Positions 51,960-61,295 of a DNA stretch of 64,000 bases are shown piece by piece. The notes below the pieces were generated by a model. That model ran no database searches, was not told the DNA's origin, and saw nothing but the letters and a program-made list of their open reading frames with translations. Where the stretch lies: NCBI GenBank assembly GCA_903959905.1, contig CAJBYO010000033.1:124001-188000 (forward strand), written 5' to 3'. Origin of the DNA: an uncultured Bacteroidales bacterium (lineage in GTDB: Bacteria; Bacteroidota; Bacteroidia; Bacteroidales; FEN-979). Each line of letters opens with the position of its first letter. The first letter of the stretch is position 1. Both the position numbers and the translations under genes were made by a program.

Positions 51960-52439
51960 ATGATCACTTTTCGCACAGAAGTTCGCCCGGAGGATGTTGA
52001 CATCGTAAGGGATATTATTGTTTCCACAGGATTCTTTTACGATTTTGAGGTTCCTGTTGCCGTTGAATTGGTCCAGGAACGACTTGATGAGGGTGAGCAA
52101 TGCGGTTACTATTTCCTTTTTGCAGAGGAGGACGGGAAAACCGTTTCATACAGTTGTTTCGGTCCCATTGCCGCCACTGAGGGGAGCTTTGATCTCTACT
52201 GGATCGCCACCCACAACGATTGCCGGGGGAAAGGCTTTGGTAAAATGCTCATTGAAGAAACGCATAAGATCATCAGGGAGATGGGCGGACGAATTGTTAT
52301 CGCTGAAACCTCCACCATTGAAAAATACACACCCACACGGCTGTTTTATGATCATATCGGGTACACACTTGAAGCACGGATTGATGATTTTTACAAAGAA
52401 GGCGACGGAAAGGTGTTCTTTGTAAAGCGATTGAAATAG
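51960..52439 (+). CDS. GNAT-family N-acetyltransferase
   Basis: A 159-residue acetyltransferase. The acyl-CoA-binding loop is NDCRGKGFGKMLIEE (R-G-K-G-F-G), followed by GGRIVIAETS and the conserved TRLFYDHIGYTLEARIDDFY. It lies 22 bases after the second ligase and is probably cotranscribed. It may acetylate the product of the upstream enzymes, for example an amino group of beta-lysine, but it is too short for AblB-type beta-lysine acetyltransferases. ATG 51960 avoids overlap with the ligase. Confidence 0.85.
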   Translation: MITFRTEVRPEDVDIVRDIIVSTGFFYDFEVPVAVELVQERLDEGEQCGYYFLFAEEDGKTVSYSCFGPIAATEGSFDLYWIATHNDCRGKGFGKMLIEETHKIIREMGGRIVIAETSTIEKYTPTRLFYDHIGYTLEARIDDFYKEGDGKVFFVKRLK

Positions 52440-52514
52440 GAAGGAACTATGTTATTTCCTATCGTCCAATCTGAAATCAAAACGGGAAAAGATTATCAAT
52501 GTATGAACAACAAC

Positions 52515-53759
52515 TTATTCAATGATTCTGAGAAGCGTACCATTCAATGAATTATACCTGGCTACACGTTTCCATGCATACCCCAAAGTATCGCTTTTAA
52601 TAGCCCAGAAATCGTAATTTCCGAAGGCCCGGTCGCCGTTTTCATCAAGCTGGGTGTTACCTGATACTCCGTAATAGTTGTCGGCTTCATATACGAACGC
52701 ACTTTTCAAAAGGTCAATTGACACATTGCCACCGGCAGAACGGTAAGCTTTCACCAGGACCCACAACGCGTCATAGGCACTAAAGGAATAAACATCCGGA
52801 ACACGGCCGGTGACAGACTGTATCCTTTCACGCAGGGGCTCCCATTTGAATTTGGCAGCATCATCAAGCCCGAATAACGGACACGGCAATCCGTGTGTAT
52901 AGGAGAAAAGAGCTGCATTTGTATCGTTCAGTGCAGAAACATTCTGAGCAAATGCTGATGCACCGTACCAATACACATAGTTGAGATTGGCATGTTTTTT
53001 TGCCTCTGCGACAATCCTGGTTCCTTCAGCAAATGAGAGCAGGTAAATTGCCACATCATTGGGGTTATGATGTTCAAGTTCAACTGCTACCGCATTGTCG
53101 AGTTCATCAAGAACATTTTCAAAATCGACGGTACCCGGTTCAAATTTCACAGGAGGCTGAACAATTCCACCAGTCTTCTCAAAAGCACCCGCTGTGGCAG
53201 CAATAAGGTCGTTGCCCCATACATCATTGCGAATAATCGGTACAACAACCTTGATTTTATCCTCAACCAGCAATTTACTCATTGCTTTTCCCTGGATTAC
53301 ATCAGATGTTACAAACCGGAAAATATTGTCATTCGGAACCGCCAGGGAGACAGCCACACTGGAGGGGCTTACAATCAGCATTCCGTGTGAGTCGGCGAAA
53401 TTTTTAATATGGGCAAGTTCAGCACTGCTGTAAGGACCGATGACAAGTCTTATACCTTTATCATAAAAAGCTGCAAGTTGTTTCAGGGCTTCCGCTGTAT
53501 CGGTCTTTGTGTCTACAATATCCAGAACCAGTTTTTCCTGGATCCCGGCTGATTCAAAGAAAAACTGGATATCAGTGCGGGCTAGTTCCAGTGCTACGGC
53601 TGCACTTTCACCGGAAGAAAAGCCGGAGCCTGAAAGGGCCAGTAAAACACCGATCCTGATCTCTTTGGCGGGGATGGGTGCATACCTGGAAGGTTCATTC
53701 TTGGAACAACCTGATACCAGGATTGACAGCAACAGAAAAAAATAACCGATCGTTTTCAT
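52515..53759 (-). CDS. type I periplasmic substrate-binding lipoprotein (branched-chain amino-acid-binding type)
   Basis: A 414-residue protein. Signal peptide and lipobox SILVSGC (Cys18) with start ATG 53759; the frame is open to 53801 but that prefix is not signal-like. The Peripla_BP_6 fold is shown by IRIGVLLALSGSGFSSGESAAVALELA, VIGPYSSAELAHIKNFADSHGMLIVSPSS, and VYSFSAYDALWVLVKAY. No permease or ATPase genes are adjacent, so it may act as a receptor component or with transporters elsewhere. Confidence 0.85.
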   Translation of the reverse strand: MKTIGYFFLLLSILVSGCSKNEPSRYAPIPAKEIRIGVLLALSGSGFSSGESAAVALELARTDIQFFFESAGIQEKLVLDIVDTKTDTAEALKQLAAFYDKGIRLVIGPYSSAELAHIKNFADSHGMLIVSPSSVAVSLAVPNDNIFRFVTSDVIQGKAMSKLLVEDKIKVVVPIIRNDVWGNDLIAATAGAFEKTGGIVQPPVKFEPGTVDFENVLDELDNAVAVELEHHNPNDVAIYLLSFAEGTRIVAEAKKHANLNYVYWYGASAFAQNVSALNDTNAALFSYTHGLPCPLFGLDDAAKFKWEPLRERIQSVTGRVPDVYSFSAYDALWVLVKAYRSAGGNVSIDLLKSAFVYEADNYYGVSGNTQLDENGDRAFGNYDFWAIKSDTLGYAWKRVARYNSLNGTLLRIIE

Positions 53760-53980
53760 TTGATTATCGCATAGACACCAATGACCAACAAAGTTAATCA
53801 AAAATTCCGGAATTTCCGAATTTTAACACTTGTAAGTTCAAAACCAGTATGACGTCTTTATCGTCCATATAATTTCTTGTTCTATCTTTACGCTGATTTA
53901 ATTCCTGCAGGCCCGCGATGTACCTTTTCCAACCTGGATAATCAGGAAACCATCCGCTGCATTGCAAAAAAATTGAACAT

Positions 53981-54949
53981 ATGAAGGCATGTTTTTTTGA
54001 TGGCATATTAAAATTCGGCGATGTACCTGAGCCTGTTCCGGCGGAGGGTGAGGTATTGATCCGGGTGCTGGTATCTGCCATTTGTAACACCGACCTTGAA
54101 ATTGTGAAAGGTTACATGGGTTTTACCGGTACACTGGGCCATGAATTTGTCGGAGAAGTTGTCAGCAAATCCAGTTCTCTTTGCGGCAAAAAAGTAGTTG
54201 GAGAGATAAATTGTGCATGCGGAAAATGTTATTTATGTACTTCCGGAAGAGAAACTCATTGCCCTACCCGTAAAGTACTTGGAATTTTCAACCATGACGG
54301 AGCATTCGCTGAGTATGTCACATTGCCTGAGAAGAACCTGCATGTGGTACCCGAATCCCTTTCACCTGAGTCAGCTGTCTTCACGGAGCCTTTGGCCGCT
54401 GCCCTTGAGATCTTCCAGCAGGTGACAGTGTTGCCCGGGCAAAACGTGTTCATCTTTGGCGCGGGGAAACTCGGGCTGCTTATTGCCTCGGTATTTCACC
54501 TTAAAGGTTTTGATTACAAACTGTTAACCCGAAGTGACTCAAAGGTAAACAAAGCACTGTCTATAGGGTTGAAGGCGGAAAAACTTGAATCGCTGGTGAA
54601 CTCAGCGAAAGCAGAGATCTGTGTTGATTGTACCGGGAATCCTGAAGGGGTGACACTTGCCCTTTCCCATCTTTACCCCGGAGGAAAGCTCATTTTAAAG
54701 ACTACGGTGGCTGAGCCCGCCAAACTTGACCTTAATGAGCTTGTGATCAACGAATTTACACTGTTTGGATCTCGTTGCGGACCGTTTGCCCCTGCCCTGG
54801 ACCTGCTGAACCAGGGACTGGTTGACCCGGCTCCGCTCGTCACGAAAATTTTCAGCTTCAGCGATATCCTCAATGCTTTTAAGGCTGCATCAATGCCGGA
54901 AAACATTAAAATTCTGATTGATCACAGGGTTCAGCCAGTCGGATTCTGA
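53981..54949 (+). CDS. zinc-dependent medium-chain alcohol dehydrogenase
   Basis: A 322-residue MDR enzyme. Catalytic zinc ligands Cys35 (ICNTD) and His54-Glu55 (LGHEFVG). Structural zinc ligands C80, C83, C86 and C94 (CACGKCYLC...THC). NAD-binding FGAGKLGLLIASVF. Shorter than typical ADH (about 350). The substrate is unknown; it might be a polyol or a hydroxy compound. The gene stands alone, with 221 bases upstream (53760-53980) in which I see no gene. Confidence 0.9.
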   Translation: MKACFFDGILKFGDVPEPVPAEGEVLIRVLVSAICNTDLEIVKGYMGFTGTLGHEFVGEVVSKSSSLCGKKVVGEINCACGKCYLCTSGRETHCPTRKVLGIFNHDGAFAEYVTLPEKNLHVVPESLSPESAVFTEPLAAALEIFQQVTVLPGQNVFIFGAGKLGLLIASVFHLKGFDYKLLTRSDSKVNKALSIGLKAEKLESLVNSAKAEICVDCTGNPEGVTLALSHLYPGGKLILKTTVAEPAKLDLNELVINEFTLFGSRCGPFAPALDLLNQGLVDPAPLVTKIFSFSDILNAFKAASMPENIKILIDHRVQPVGF

Positions 54950-55085
54950 AATACATACTTACTTACAATTGCCATCCCATTCATTCATCATCCGTATATT
55001 TCAAAAAAAAATTAACCCGATTGAAAAAAATCCCTTAATTTCGCATAGGTCAACAAGTATAATATACAAATTTTCAAAAGCCTTT

Positions 55086-55937
55086 ATGAAAACTACAACA
55101 AAAATCCATGCTGGTCTTGCACTGGCTGCGTTCTCCCTGGCAATTCTCTTTACCGGCTGCAACAATGCCCCAAAGCAAAATGATCAAACCGATGCCGCGA
55201 TTGCTGATACCATTAAAAAGGAAGTGACCCTCAGCCCCGAATCACAGAGCCTGCTCAACTCCTTCCCCACCCCGTTTGAAGTTACCACACTTCTTGAAAA
55301 AGCAAAAGCCGGTTTTATCTTTGATATTACCAACTCTCCCGCCAATGCCGGCAAATATGTGACGGAAACCAGCAAGGCACTCAACCTCGGGGTTTACAGT
55401 GCTGACCTCAGCTACTCCGCCACCTACAACCGTGGTGATGAAACCGGAAAATTCCTGGCCTGCACCAACAAACTCGCGGATGAACTTGGAATTGCTGGAG
55501 TTTACGACCAGTCACTTGTTGAACGGGTGAAAAAATTCGGCAATAAAAAAGACTCCCTGGTTAACCTGATCACCAAGGTATTTGGCCAGACCAATGATTT
55601 TCTCGCCAAAAACAACAGGTCAAAGATTGCATTGCTCATCGCTGCAGGCGGCTTTGCAGAAGGCCTCTACCTTGCTGCTTCGCTGGGTGAAGTTGCCAAA
55701 GACAACACCAGGATCATGGCTGTTATTGCCGGCCAGAAAGACAACCACATGAAGCTTCTGACCATTCTTGATGCATTCCAGACAGACGAAAATGTCAAGC
55801 CTGTTGCAGATGAGATCGCCAAACTGAAACCCATCTGGGGAAATTACGATATTGAATCAGGCAAGAAAATACCACAGCAGAAAGCTGCTGAGATCAGCGA
55901 CCTCACCGAGAGCGTGCGCCTGGTTTTTGTAAAATAA
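55086..55937 (+). CDS. lipoprotein of unknown function
   Basis: A 283-residue protein with a signal peptide and lipobox LFTGC (Cys25), an Asn/Gln/Asp linker and a helical domain (LLNSFPTPFEVTTLLEKAKAGFIFDI, LGVYSADLSYSATYNR, IALLIAAGGFAEGLYLAASLG). ATG 55086 is chosen because it begins the signal peptide. I have seen similar 'GVYSADLSY...' lipoproteins in Bacteroidota but know no function. A terminator follows at 55961. Confidence 0.78.
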   Translation: MKTTTKIHAGLALAAFSLAILFTGCNNAPKQNDQTDAAIADTIKKEVTLSPESQSLLNSFPTPFEVTTLLEKAKAGFIFDITNSPANAGKYVTETSKALNLGVYSADLSYSATYNRGDETGKFLACTNKLADELGIAGVYDQSLVERVKKFGNKKDSLVNLITKVFGQTNDFLAKNNRSKIALLIAAGGFAEGLYLAASLGEVAKDNTRIMAVIAGQKDNHMKLLTILDAFQTDENVKPVADEIAKLKPIWGNYDIESGKKIPQQKAAEISDLTESVRLVFVK

Positions 55938-55960
55938 CAGGTTTATCCTCCTTACGAGAA

Positions 55961-55989
55961 ACCGCTCCTGTTACAGGGCGGTTTTTTTT
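55961..55989 (+). terminator. rho-independent terminator after the lipoprotein gene
   Basis: ACCGCTCCTG (55961-55970) pairs with CAGGGCGGT (ending at 55982) with one bulge, followed by about eight T residues. Confidence 0.8.
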
Positions 55990-56004
55990 ATTGTGCTAAT
56001 TTCG

Positions 56005-56012
56005 TATTTTTG
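56005..56012 (+). promoter_or_regulatory. -7 box (TATTTTTG) upstream of the large ABC transporter
   Basis: A perfect TAnnTTTG, 23 bases before ATG 56035. Confidence 0.4.
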
Positions 56013-56034
56013 AGATGGTTTAATCCACGCCTAA

Positions 56035-59000
56035 ATGTCTGAACCCATCCTGATGGCACTGGTGCAGCTTTTTGCCATCATTGCAGCTTCAGTAAATAAA
56101 AGTGTTTCCGGGAATTCAAGGATAATCCTTGAGTCATATCTCCGGCAGCATTTGAACACCAATGAACTGAACGAATACCTCAAGCTTTTTGACGAACTGC
56201 TCCTGTTCCATATGCCGGAAGAGGATACCCTCGCGCTGGTGGATGTAAATGACCGCATTGCCGGAATTTGCAGCAGGGTAAACAAAGGGCTGCATCAGCG
56301 CGATAAGATACTCGTATTCATCAAGTTTATTGAATTCCTTGATGAAGGCTTCAAATCCCAGCTGGCAGACATTCCGGAAGTGGAAAAACTGTCGGAAAAA
56401 TATATCCGGACCATCGGCAGCTCCTTTAACCTGAGTGGTCCTGAGTTTACTGAAACACTTAATTTTGCCTCAGGCCGTGACCTCGAAGTTGAAAATGCCA
56501 ACCTCCTTGTCATTGCATCAGAAGACCAGAACCCAGGCCCTTCTTTCAGGTTCCTGGCCAGGGAAAGGCTTTCCGGCAGGATACTGGTACTGCATATTCC
56601 TTCCATCAACACCTTTATCTGCAGGTATACCGGCAAAGATGACCTGTTCCTCAACGGCCATGCCGTCATTCCGTTCAGATCCTTTATTTTTGACAAGGGG
56701 TATATTATTAAAAGTCAGAAAATCAACCCGGTATACTACTCCGACATGATATCACAGTTCCTTTTCTCCAGGGAAAAGGTCCACATTGTGTACACCGCCA
56801 GGGAGATTGAATTCCGTTTTAAGAACAGTAAAAACGGAATCCATCCTTTCAGCTTCCAGGCTGCATCGGGAGAACTGATCGGCGTGATGGGAGGCAGCGG
56901 AGTAGGTAAATCAACCCTGCTTAACCTGTTGAACGGCAACATTCAGCCTGTAAGCGGAGAAATCCTGATCAATGGGCTCGACATCAGGAAAGATGCCGAA
57001 AAACTGAGGGGAAGCATCGGCTTTATTCCCCAGGATGACCTCCTGATAGAAGAACTCACCGTTTATCAGAACCTTTATTACAATGCCCGCCTTTGTTTTG
57101 ACGGGTTTGATGACGGGCAAATCAGCAAGGCAGTCGACAAAACACTCGCAGATATTGACCTGCAGGCAAGCAGGGACCTCAGGGTTGGCGATCCGCTTAA
57201 TAAGTTCATCAGCGGTGGCCAGCGGAAGCGGCTTAACATTGCCCTTGAACTGATCCGCGAGCCTTCCATCCTTTTTGCGGATGAACCGACCTCCGGGCTT
57301 TCTTCCATGGACTCTGAAATGGTGATGTTGCTGTTGAAGGAGCAGACCCTGAAAGGGAAACTGGTGATTGTCAATATCCACCAGCCGTCATCCGACATTT
57401 TCAAGCTTTTTGACAAACTGCTGATCATGGATAAAGGCGGTTTCCCCATCTACTTCGGGAACCCGATTGATGCGCTCACCTACTTCAAGACCATCAGCAA
57501 TTTCGTAAACCCGGAACAAAGTGAATGTCTGAGTTGCGGATATGTAAACCCGGAACAGATTTTACAGATCACCGAGGCGAAAACCGTGGATGAATACGGC
57601 AAAATTACCGGCCAGCGAAAGATCCCGCCAAAGGAATGGTACGCCCATTTCAGGAAACATATCCAGCCGGGGCTGAAAACCGTGGCCGACAAGATGGAGC
57701 TTCCATGCTGCTTTTTTGAAATTCCCGGAAAGTTCAAGCAATTCAGGATATTCAGCATCAGGAACCTGATGGCCAAAATCACGAACCGCCAGTACCTGCT
57801 CATCAACCTGCTGGAAGCGCCGTTCCTGGCTGTCATGCTTGCATTCCTTACAAGGTACAAATCGGGCGAACAGTATATATTCGGCGACAACCGGAACCTT
57901 GTACCCTACCTTTTCATGAGCGTGGTCGTATCCCTTTTCCTGGGAATGATGGTCAGCGCCGAGGAGATCATCAAAGACAGGAGGATACTGAAGCGTGAAG
58001 CATTCCTCAACCTCAGCAGGTTCAGCTATCTTAACTCAAAAATTGTTTTTCTTTTCGGCCTTTCTGCCATTCAGTCGCTGACGTATGTTGTAGCGGGTAA
58101 CCTCATCCTGGGAATACACGGAATGTGGTTTTCGTACTGGCTGATCCTTTTTGCCACATCCTGCTTTGCAAATATCGTCGGACTGAATATCTCATCCGGC
58201 CTCAACTCCGTGGTGGCCATCTATATCCTTATCCCGTTCATCCTGGTTCCGCAGTTGCTGCTGAGCGGAACGATCGTCCCGTTCGATTACCTCAACCCGG
58301 CTTTTACCAGCAGGGATAACGTGCCCCTTGTGGGCAACCTGATGACTTCGCGCTGGACCTTTGAAGCGCTTGCCGTTGAACAGTTCAGCAATAACGAATA
58401 TGAAAAGGTATTCTATCCATACGAAAAGAAAATCTCGCATTACAATTACATCACCTCCTATGCGATCCCTGCACTGAAGTCGGAACTTGACGACTGTGAG
58501 CGCAACCTGTTTAAAGGCATTGAACCGGAAACGACAAAGAATTACCTTCAGATTCTGAGGACCGAGATCCCTGCTTTGCAGCGCGGAGCCGGTTTTGCGT
58601 CATTTCCATACGCCGACGGTTTAACGGAAAAGAGGCTGAACGACTCCATTGTTCAAAGAACAAAGTCATTCCTTGATTCATTGAGCAGGTTTTATTCGGC
58701 AGAACTTGGAAACGTAACTTCCCGGCGGGATGCCGTGTATGGCAAACTCAGATCACAGATGGGCGGTGATGCGGTTTTCAACTTCAGGCAAACTTATTAT
58801 AATGAGAACCTGGCCGACCTGGTTTTGAATAATGGCGGTGAAAATAAGATTGTTGCCGGGCGTGGGAAATTAATCCGGAAGAAAGACCCCATTTTCATGG
58901 AACCTGACAGCCATAGCGGGAATGCCCATTTCTATGCTCCCGTAAAAATCATCGGGTCATGGAAAATAGACACATTCTGGTTCAATTTCATGGTCATCTG

Positions 59001-59103
59001 GCTGATGTCATTTGTTCTGTACCTTACCTTGCTGCATGATACCATCCACAAGACCCTGGCCTTTTTTGACCAGGTCAAAATCAGAAGGAAAGCGAAAACC
59101 TGA
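56035..59103 (+). CDS. large ABCG-type ABC transporter with N-terminal TerB/FHA-like regions
   Basis: A 1022-residue half-transporter. Residues about 1-110 are helical and acidic, like a TerB-type tellurite-resistance domain (LMALVQLFAIIAASVNKSVSGN). Residues about 140-240 form a beta-rich FHA-like region (LNGHAVIPFRSFIF). The ATPase domain (about 255-480) has Walker A GGSGVGKST at about 285, signature SGGQRKR at about 393 and Walker B ILFADEPTSGL at about 412. Membrane helices lie at about 590-780. A large loop of about 190 residues and a last helix (about 980-1003) follow. The order ATPase-then-membrane is that of ABCG/White proteins. The substrate is unknown. Confidence 0.88.
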   Translation: MSEPILMALVQLFAIIAASVNKSVSGNSRIILESYLRQHLNTNELNEYLKLFDELLLFHMPEEDTLALVDVNDRIAGICSRVNKGLHQRDKILVFIKFIEFLDEGFKSQLADIPEVEKLSEKYIRTIGSSFNLSGPEFTETLNFASGRDLEVENANLLVIASEDQNPGPSFRFLARERLSGRILVLHIPSINTFICRYTGKDDLFLNGHAVIPFRSFIFDKGYIIKSQKINPVYYSDMISQFLFSREKVHIVYTAREIEFRFKNSKNGIHPFSFQAASGELIGVMGGSGVGKSTLLNLLNGNIQPVSGEILINGLDIRKDAEKLRGSIGFIPQDDLLIEELTVYQNLYYNARLCFDGFDDGQISKAVDKTLADIDLQASRDLRVGDPLNKFISGGQRKRLNIALELIREPSILFADEPTSGLSSMDSEMVMLLLKEQTLKGKLVIVNIHQPSSDIFKLFDKLLIMDKGGFPIYFGNPIDALTYFKTISNFVNPEQSECLSCGYVNPEQILQITEAKTVDEYGKITGQRKIPPKEWYAHFRKHIQPGLKTVADKMELPCCFFEIPGKFKQFRIFSIRNLMAKITNRQYLLINLLEAPFLAVMLAFLTRYKSGEQYIFGDNRNLVPYLFMSVVVSLFLGMMVSAEEIIKDRRILKREAFLNLSRFSYLNSKIVFLFGLSAIQSLTYVVAGNLILGIHGMWFSYWLILFATSCFANIVGLNISSGLNSVVAIYILIPFILVPQLLLSGTIVPFDYLNPAFTSRDNVPLVGNLMTSRWTFEALAVEQFSNNEYEKVFYPYEKKISHYNYITSYAIPALKSELDDCERNLFKGIEPETTKNYLQILRTEIPALQRGAGFASFPYADGLTEKRLNDSIVQRTKSFLDSLSRFYSAELGNVTSRRDAVYGKLRSQMGGDAVFNFRQTYYNENLADLVLNNGGENKIVAGRGKLIRKKDPIFMEPDSHSGNAHFYAPVKIIGSWKIDTFWFNFMVIWLMSFVLYLTLLHDTIHKTLAFFDQVKIRRKAKT

Positions 59104-59119
59104 AACAATTTAGGTTGAT

Positions 59120-60028
59120 TTACAGCCCGTTGTTGCGGATCACCGTCAGTTCATCCAGCGTAAACACCCCTGCATTGAATAACTTCAGAAACTGTTCCGA
59201 AACTCCGGCACCGAATACCAGTGCATCATCGGTGTTTACTGTAACCTTCACCCCGTGATCATATAAAATCCTGATGGGATGTGTCTTATAAGACCGGGTT
59301 CGTTTGAGTTTGATGTTGCTTTCCGGGCAGATATTAAGCATGATCTTATTGTCGGCAAGCCATTTCATGACCGACGGCGATTCTGCCGCACCGATCCCAT
59401 GCTGAACCGCATCAAGCTCAAGCACTTCGACAGCTTTCTTCACCGATTCGGCAGTACCAAACTCCCCTGCGTGTGCTTTGCATTTCAAACCAAGTTTGCG
59501 TGCAAACCTGTATAATTCCCGGAAGTTTTCAACGGGTTGCGCGAACTCATCGTCGTAAAGGTCGATTGATCTGAAATAATTGAAATCAAGAAACTGGTCA
59601 AATCCAGAAAGCAGGGTGCGCAAAGATTTGCTTCGGGGAAATCCTAGTTCAGGAATGAAATCAATATCGGGGGCAAACGTTTCATGTGCATGTTTCAAGG
59701 CCCCTACAATCCTGCCGGCGGGAACATTGAACACACTGCTGAACAATACGTCAACGCTCATCTCAAGGCGGGTAACTCCGTCGAACCGCGCCTGGATAAA
59801 CGCAGCCTCTATTGCCTTCTCCATGGAGCCGGGCAATTGAAAGAACGGCCTCAGTTCGTTGACGATCCAGTTATTCAGGTCAGTAATGCCCTGGCCCTCA
59901 GACTTAAACGGTGCAAATTTTTTGCCCTGGAATTTTTCAATGACCGATCTTTTACCCCCAAGCATGCCATGGTTATGAAGGTCGCTTTTGGGCAGTTTTC
60001 GAAACAGATGTATGTCAGGCCTATCCAT
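59120..60028 (-). CDS. adenosine deaminase-family amidohydrolase
   Basis: A 302-residue metal-dependent deaminase. Zinc ligands: HNH in SDLHNHGMLGG, His in KAHAGE (with the catalytic Glu), His in VQHGIGA, and Asp-Asp in VNTDDALVFG. These match adenosine deaminase motif by motif. ATG 60028 (MDRPDIHLF) is preferred; it lies inside the end of the dipeptidase gene, overlapping by 8 bases, so translation is coupled. The exact base substrate (adenosine, adenine or another aminopurine) is not certain. Confidence 0.88.
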   Translation of the reverse strand: MDRPDIHLFRKLPKSDLHNHGMLGGKRSVIEKFQGKKFAPFKSEGQGITDLNNWIVNELRPFFQLPGSMEKAIEAAFIQARFDGVTRLEMSVDVLFSSVFNVPAGRIVGALKHAHETFAPDIDFIPELGFPRSKSLRTLLSGFDQFLDFNYFRSIDLYDDEFAQPVENFRELYRFARKLGLKCKAHAGEFGTAESVKKAVEVLELDAVQHGIGAAESPSVMKWLADNKIMLNICPESNIKLKRTRSYKTHPIRILYDHGVKVTVNTDDALVFGAGVSEQFLKLFNAGVFTLDELTVIRNNGL

Positions 60029-61289
60029 TGCAGTCACAATGTTCTTTATATTTCCGGGCAACTCTATCTGTTTTTTTCAGTACACGCATCAGGTTTCCTC
60101 CCCAGATTTTCCGGATATCCGACTTTGAATAGCCCCGTTTTACAAGCTCGAGCGTGATATTTCCCATTTCACTTACGTCAAAACAGCCTTCAACGCCTCC
60201 TCCTCCGTCAAAGTCGGTACCGATTCCGACATGGTTGATTCCTGCAACCTGAACGATATGGTCAATATGGTCCACCACGTCGGAAACAGTGGCAAGTTTT
60301 TGTGGAAACTGGGTATTAACAGCATTCCAGGCTTTCCTCGCAGCCTTCATCTCATCCTCGCTCAATCCGTCAAAATCATGATATTTTTTCCTGACTGCGG
60401 CCCGCGCGGAATCCCGGGCGGGGTTTGGTGCAGGTATTTTCACATAATCACTCAGGATACACATCTGAACTACACCTCCATTGCGGGCAATGGCTTTCAG
60501 CAGATCATCAGAGAGGTTCCTCGGGTTGTTGCACAAGGCTTTGGCACATGAATGGGAGGCGATCACCGGTGCTGTGGTAAAAGCCAGTACATCGGTCAAC
60601 GCTTTGTCGGAAATATGTGAAACATCAACCATGACCCCCACATGGTTCATCTCCTGAACCACTTCATAGCCGAAAGGGCTCAACCCGTTGTATTCAACCG
60701 TATCAGTGGATGAATCGCAGATATCATTGTTTTTGGTGTGGCAAAGTGTAATATACCGGTTTCCCCGGAGGTAAAATGTACTTATAAGCGAAAGGTCCTT
60801 CCCGATGGCATACCCGTTTTCAACCCCCAGGAAAACTGCACGCTTATCCTCTTTTTTTAACCTTGCTGCATCAGCGGGTGAAACGGCAATTTCAGCAACG
60901 GATTCGTTGCGGTTAACCACCACAGCGATCGTGTCAAAGATCATCAGCGCCCGAAGCTTCACTTTTTCGTATGCCTCCGGGTTTCGCGGGCCCTGCGAAA
61001 CAAATACGCCAAAGAAAGCGGCATCAAGCCCCCCTTCCTTCATCCGTGGAAAGTCTATTTTCGAATATTCTTTGCGTGCATCGTGGTTAACCGCCATGTC
61101 AAACCCCTTTTGCATCATCTGCAATGGCGTGTCGGTGTGGGAATCAATGGTCAGCACCGCATGATGGATTGCAGCTGCCTTTTTCGCAGGATCACCAGGA
61201 CTTCCGGCAATGGAAAAAAAAGGAAAAATGAGCAAATTCAACAAGACAATGATGGAAATCCTTGTCAATCCAGCATTAAATAAAGTCAT
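60021..61289 (-). CDS. membrane (renal-type) dipeptidase, M19 family
   Basis: A 422-residue exported dipeptidase with a hydrophobic signal peptide (about 10-28, ISIIVLLNLLIFPFFSIAG). Zinc ligands HxD in TIDSHTDTPL, Glu in VFLGVENGYA, His in MVDVSHIS and IASHSCAKAL, plus GIGTDFDGGGG. It cleaves dipeptides in the periplasm. It starts 6 bases after pdxJ and overlaps the deaminase gene. Confidence 0.93.
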   Translation of the reverse strand: MTLFNAGLTRISIIVLLNLLIFPFFSIAGSPGDPAKKAAAIHHAVLTIDSHTDTPLQMMQKGFDMAVNHDARKEYSKIDFPRMKEGGLDAAFFGVFVSQGPRNPEAYEKVKLRALMIFDTIAVVVNRNESVAEIAVSPADAARLKKEDKRAVFLGVENGYAIGKDLSLISTFYLRGNRYITLCHTKNNDICDSSTDTVEYNGLSPFGYEVVQEMNHVGVMVDVSHISDKALTDVLAFTTAPVIASHSCAKALCNNPRNLSDDLLKAIARNGGVVQMCILSDYVKIPAPNPARDSARAAVRKKYHDFDGLSEDEMKAARKAWNAVNTQFPQKLATVSDVVDHIDHIVQVAGINHVGIGTDFDGGGGVEGCFDVSEMGNITLELVKRGYSKSDIRKIWGGNLMRVLKKTDRVARKYKEHCDCNG

Positions 61290-61295
61290 CCGGTG

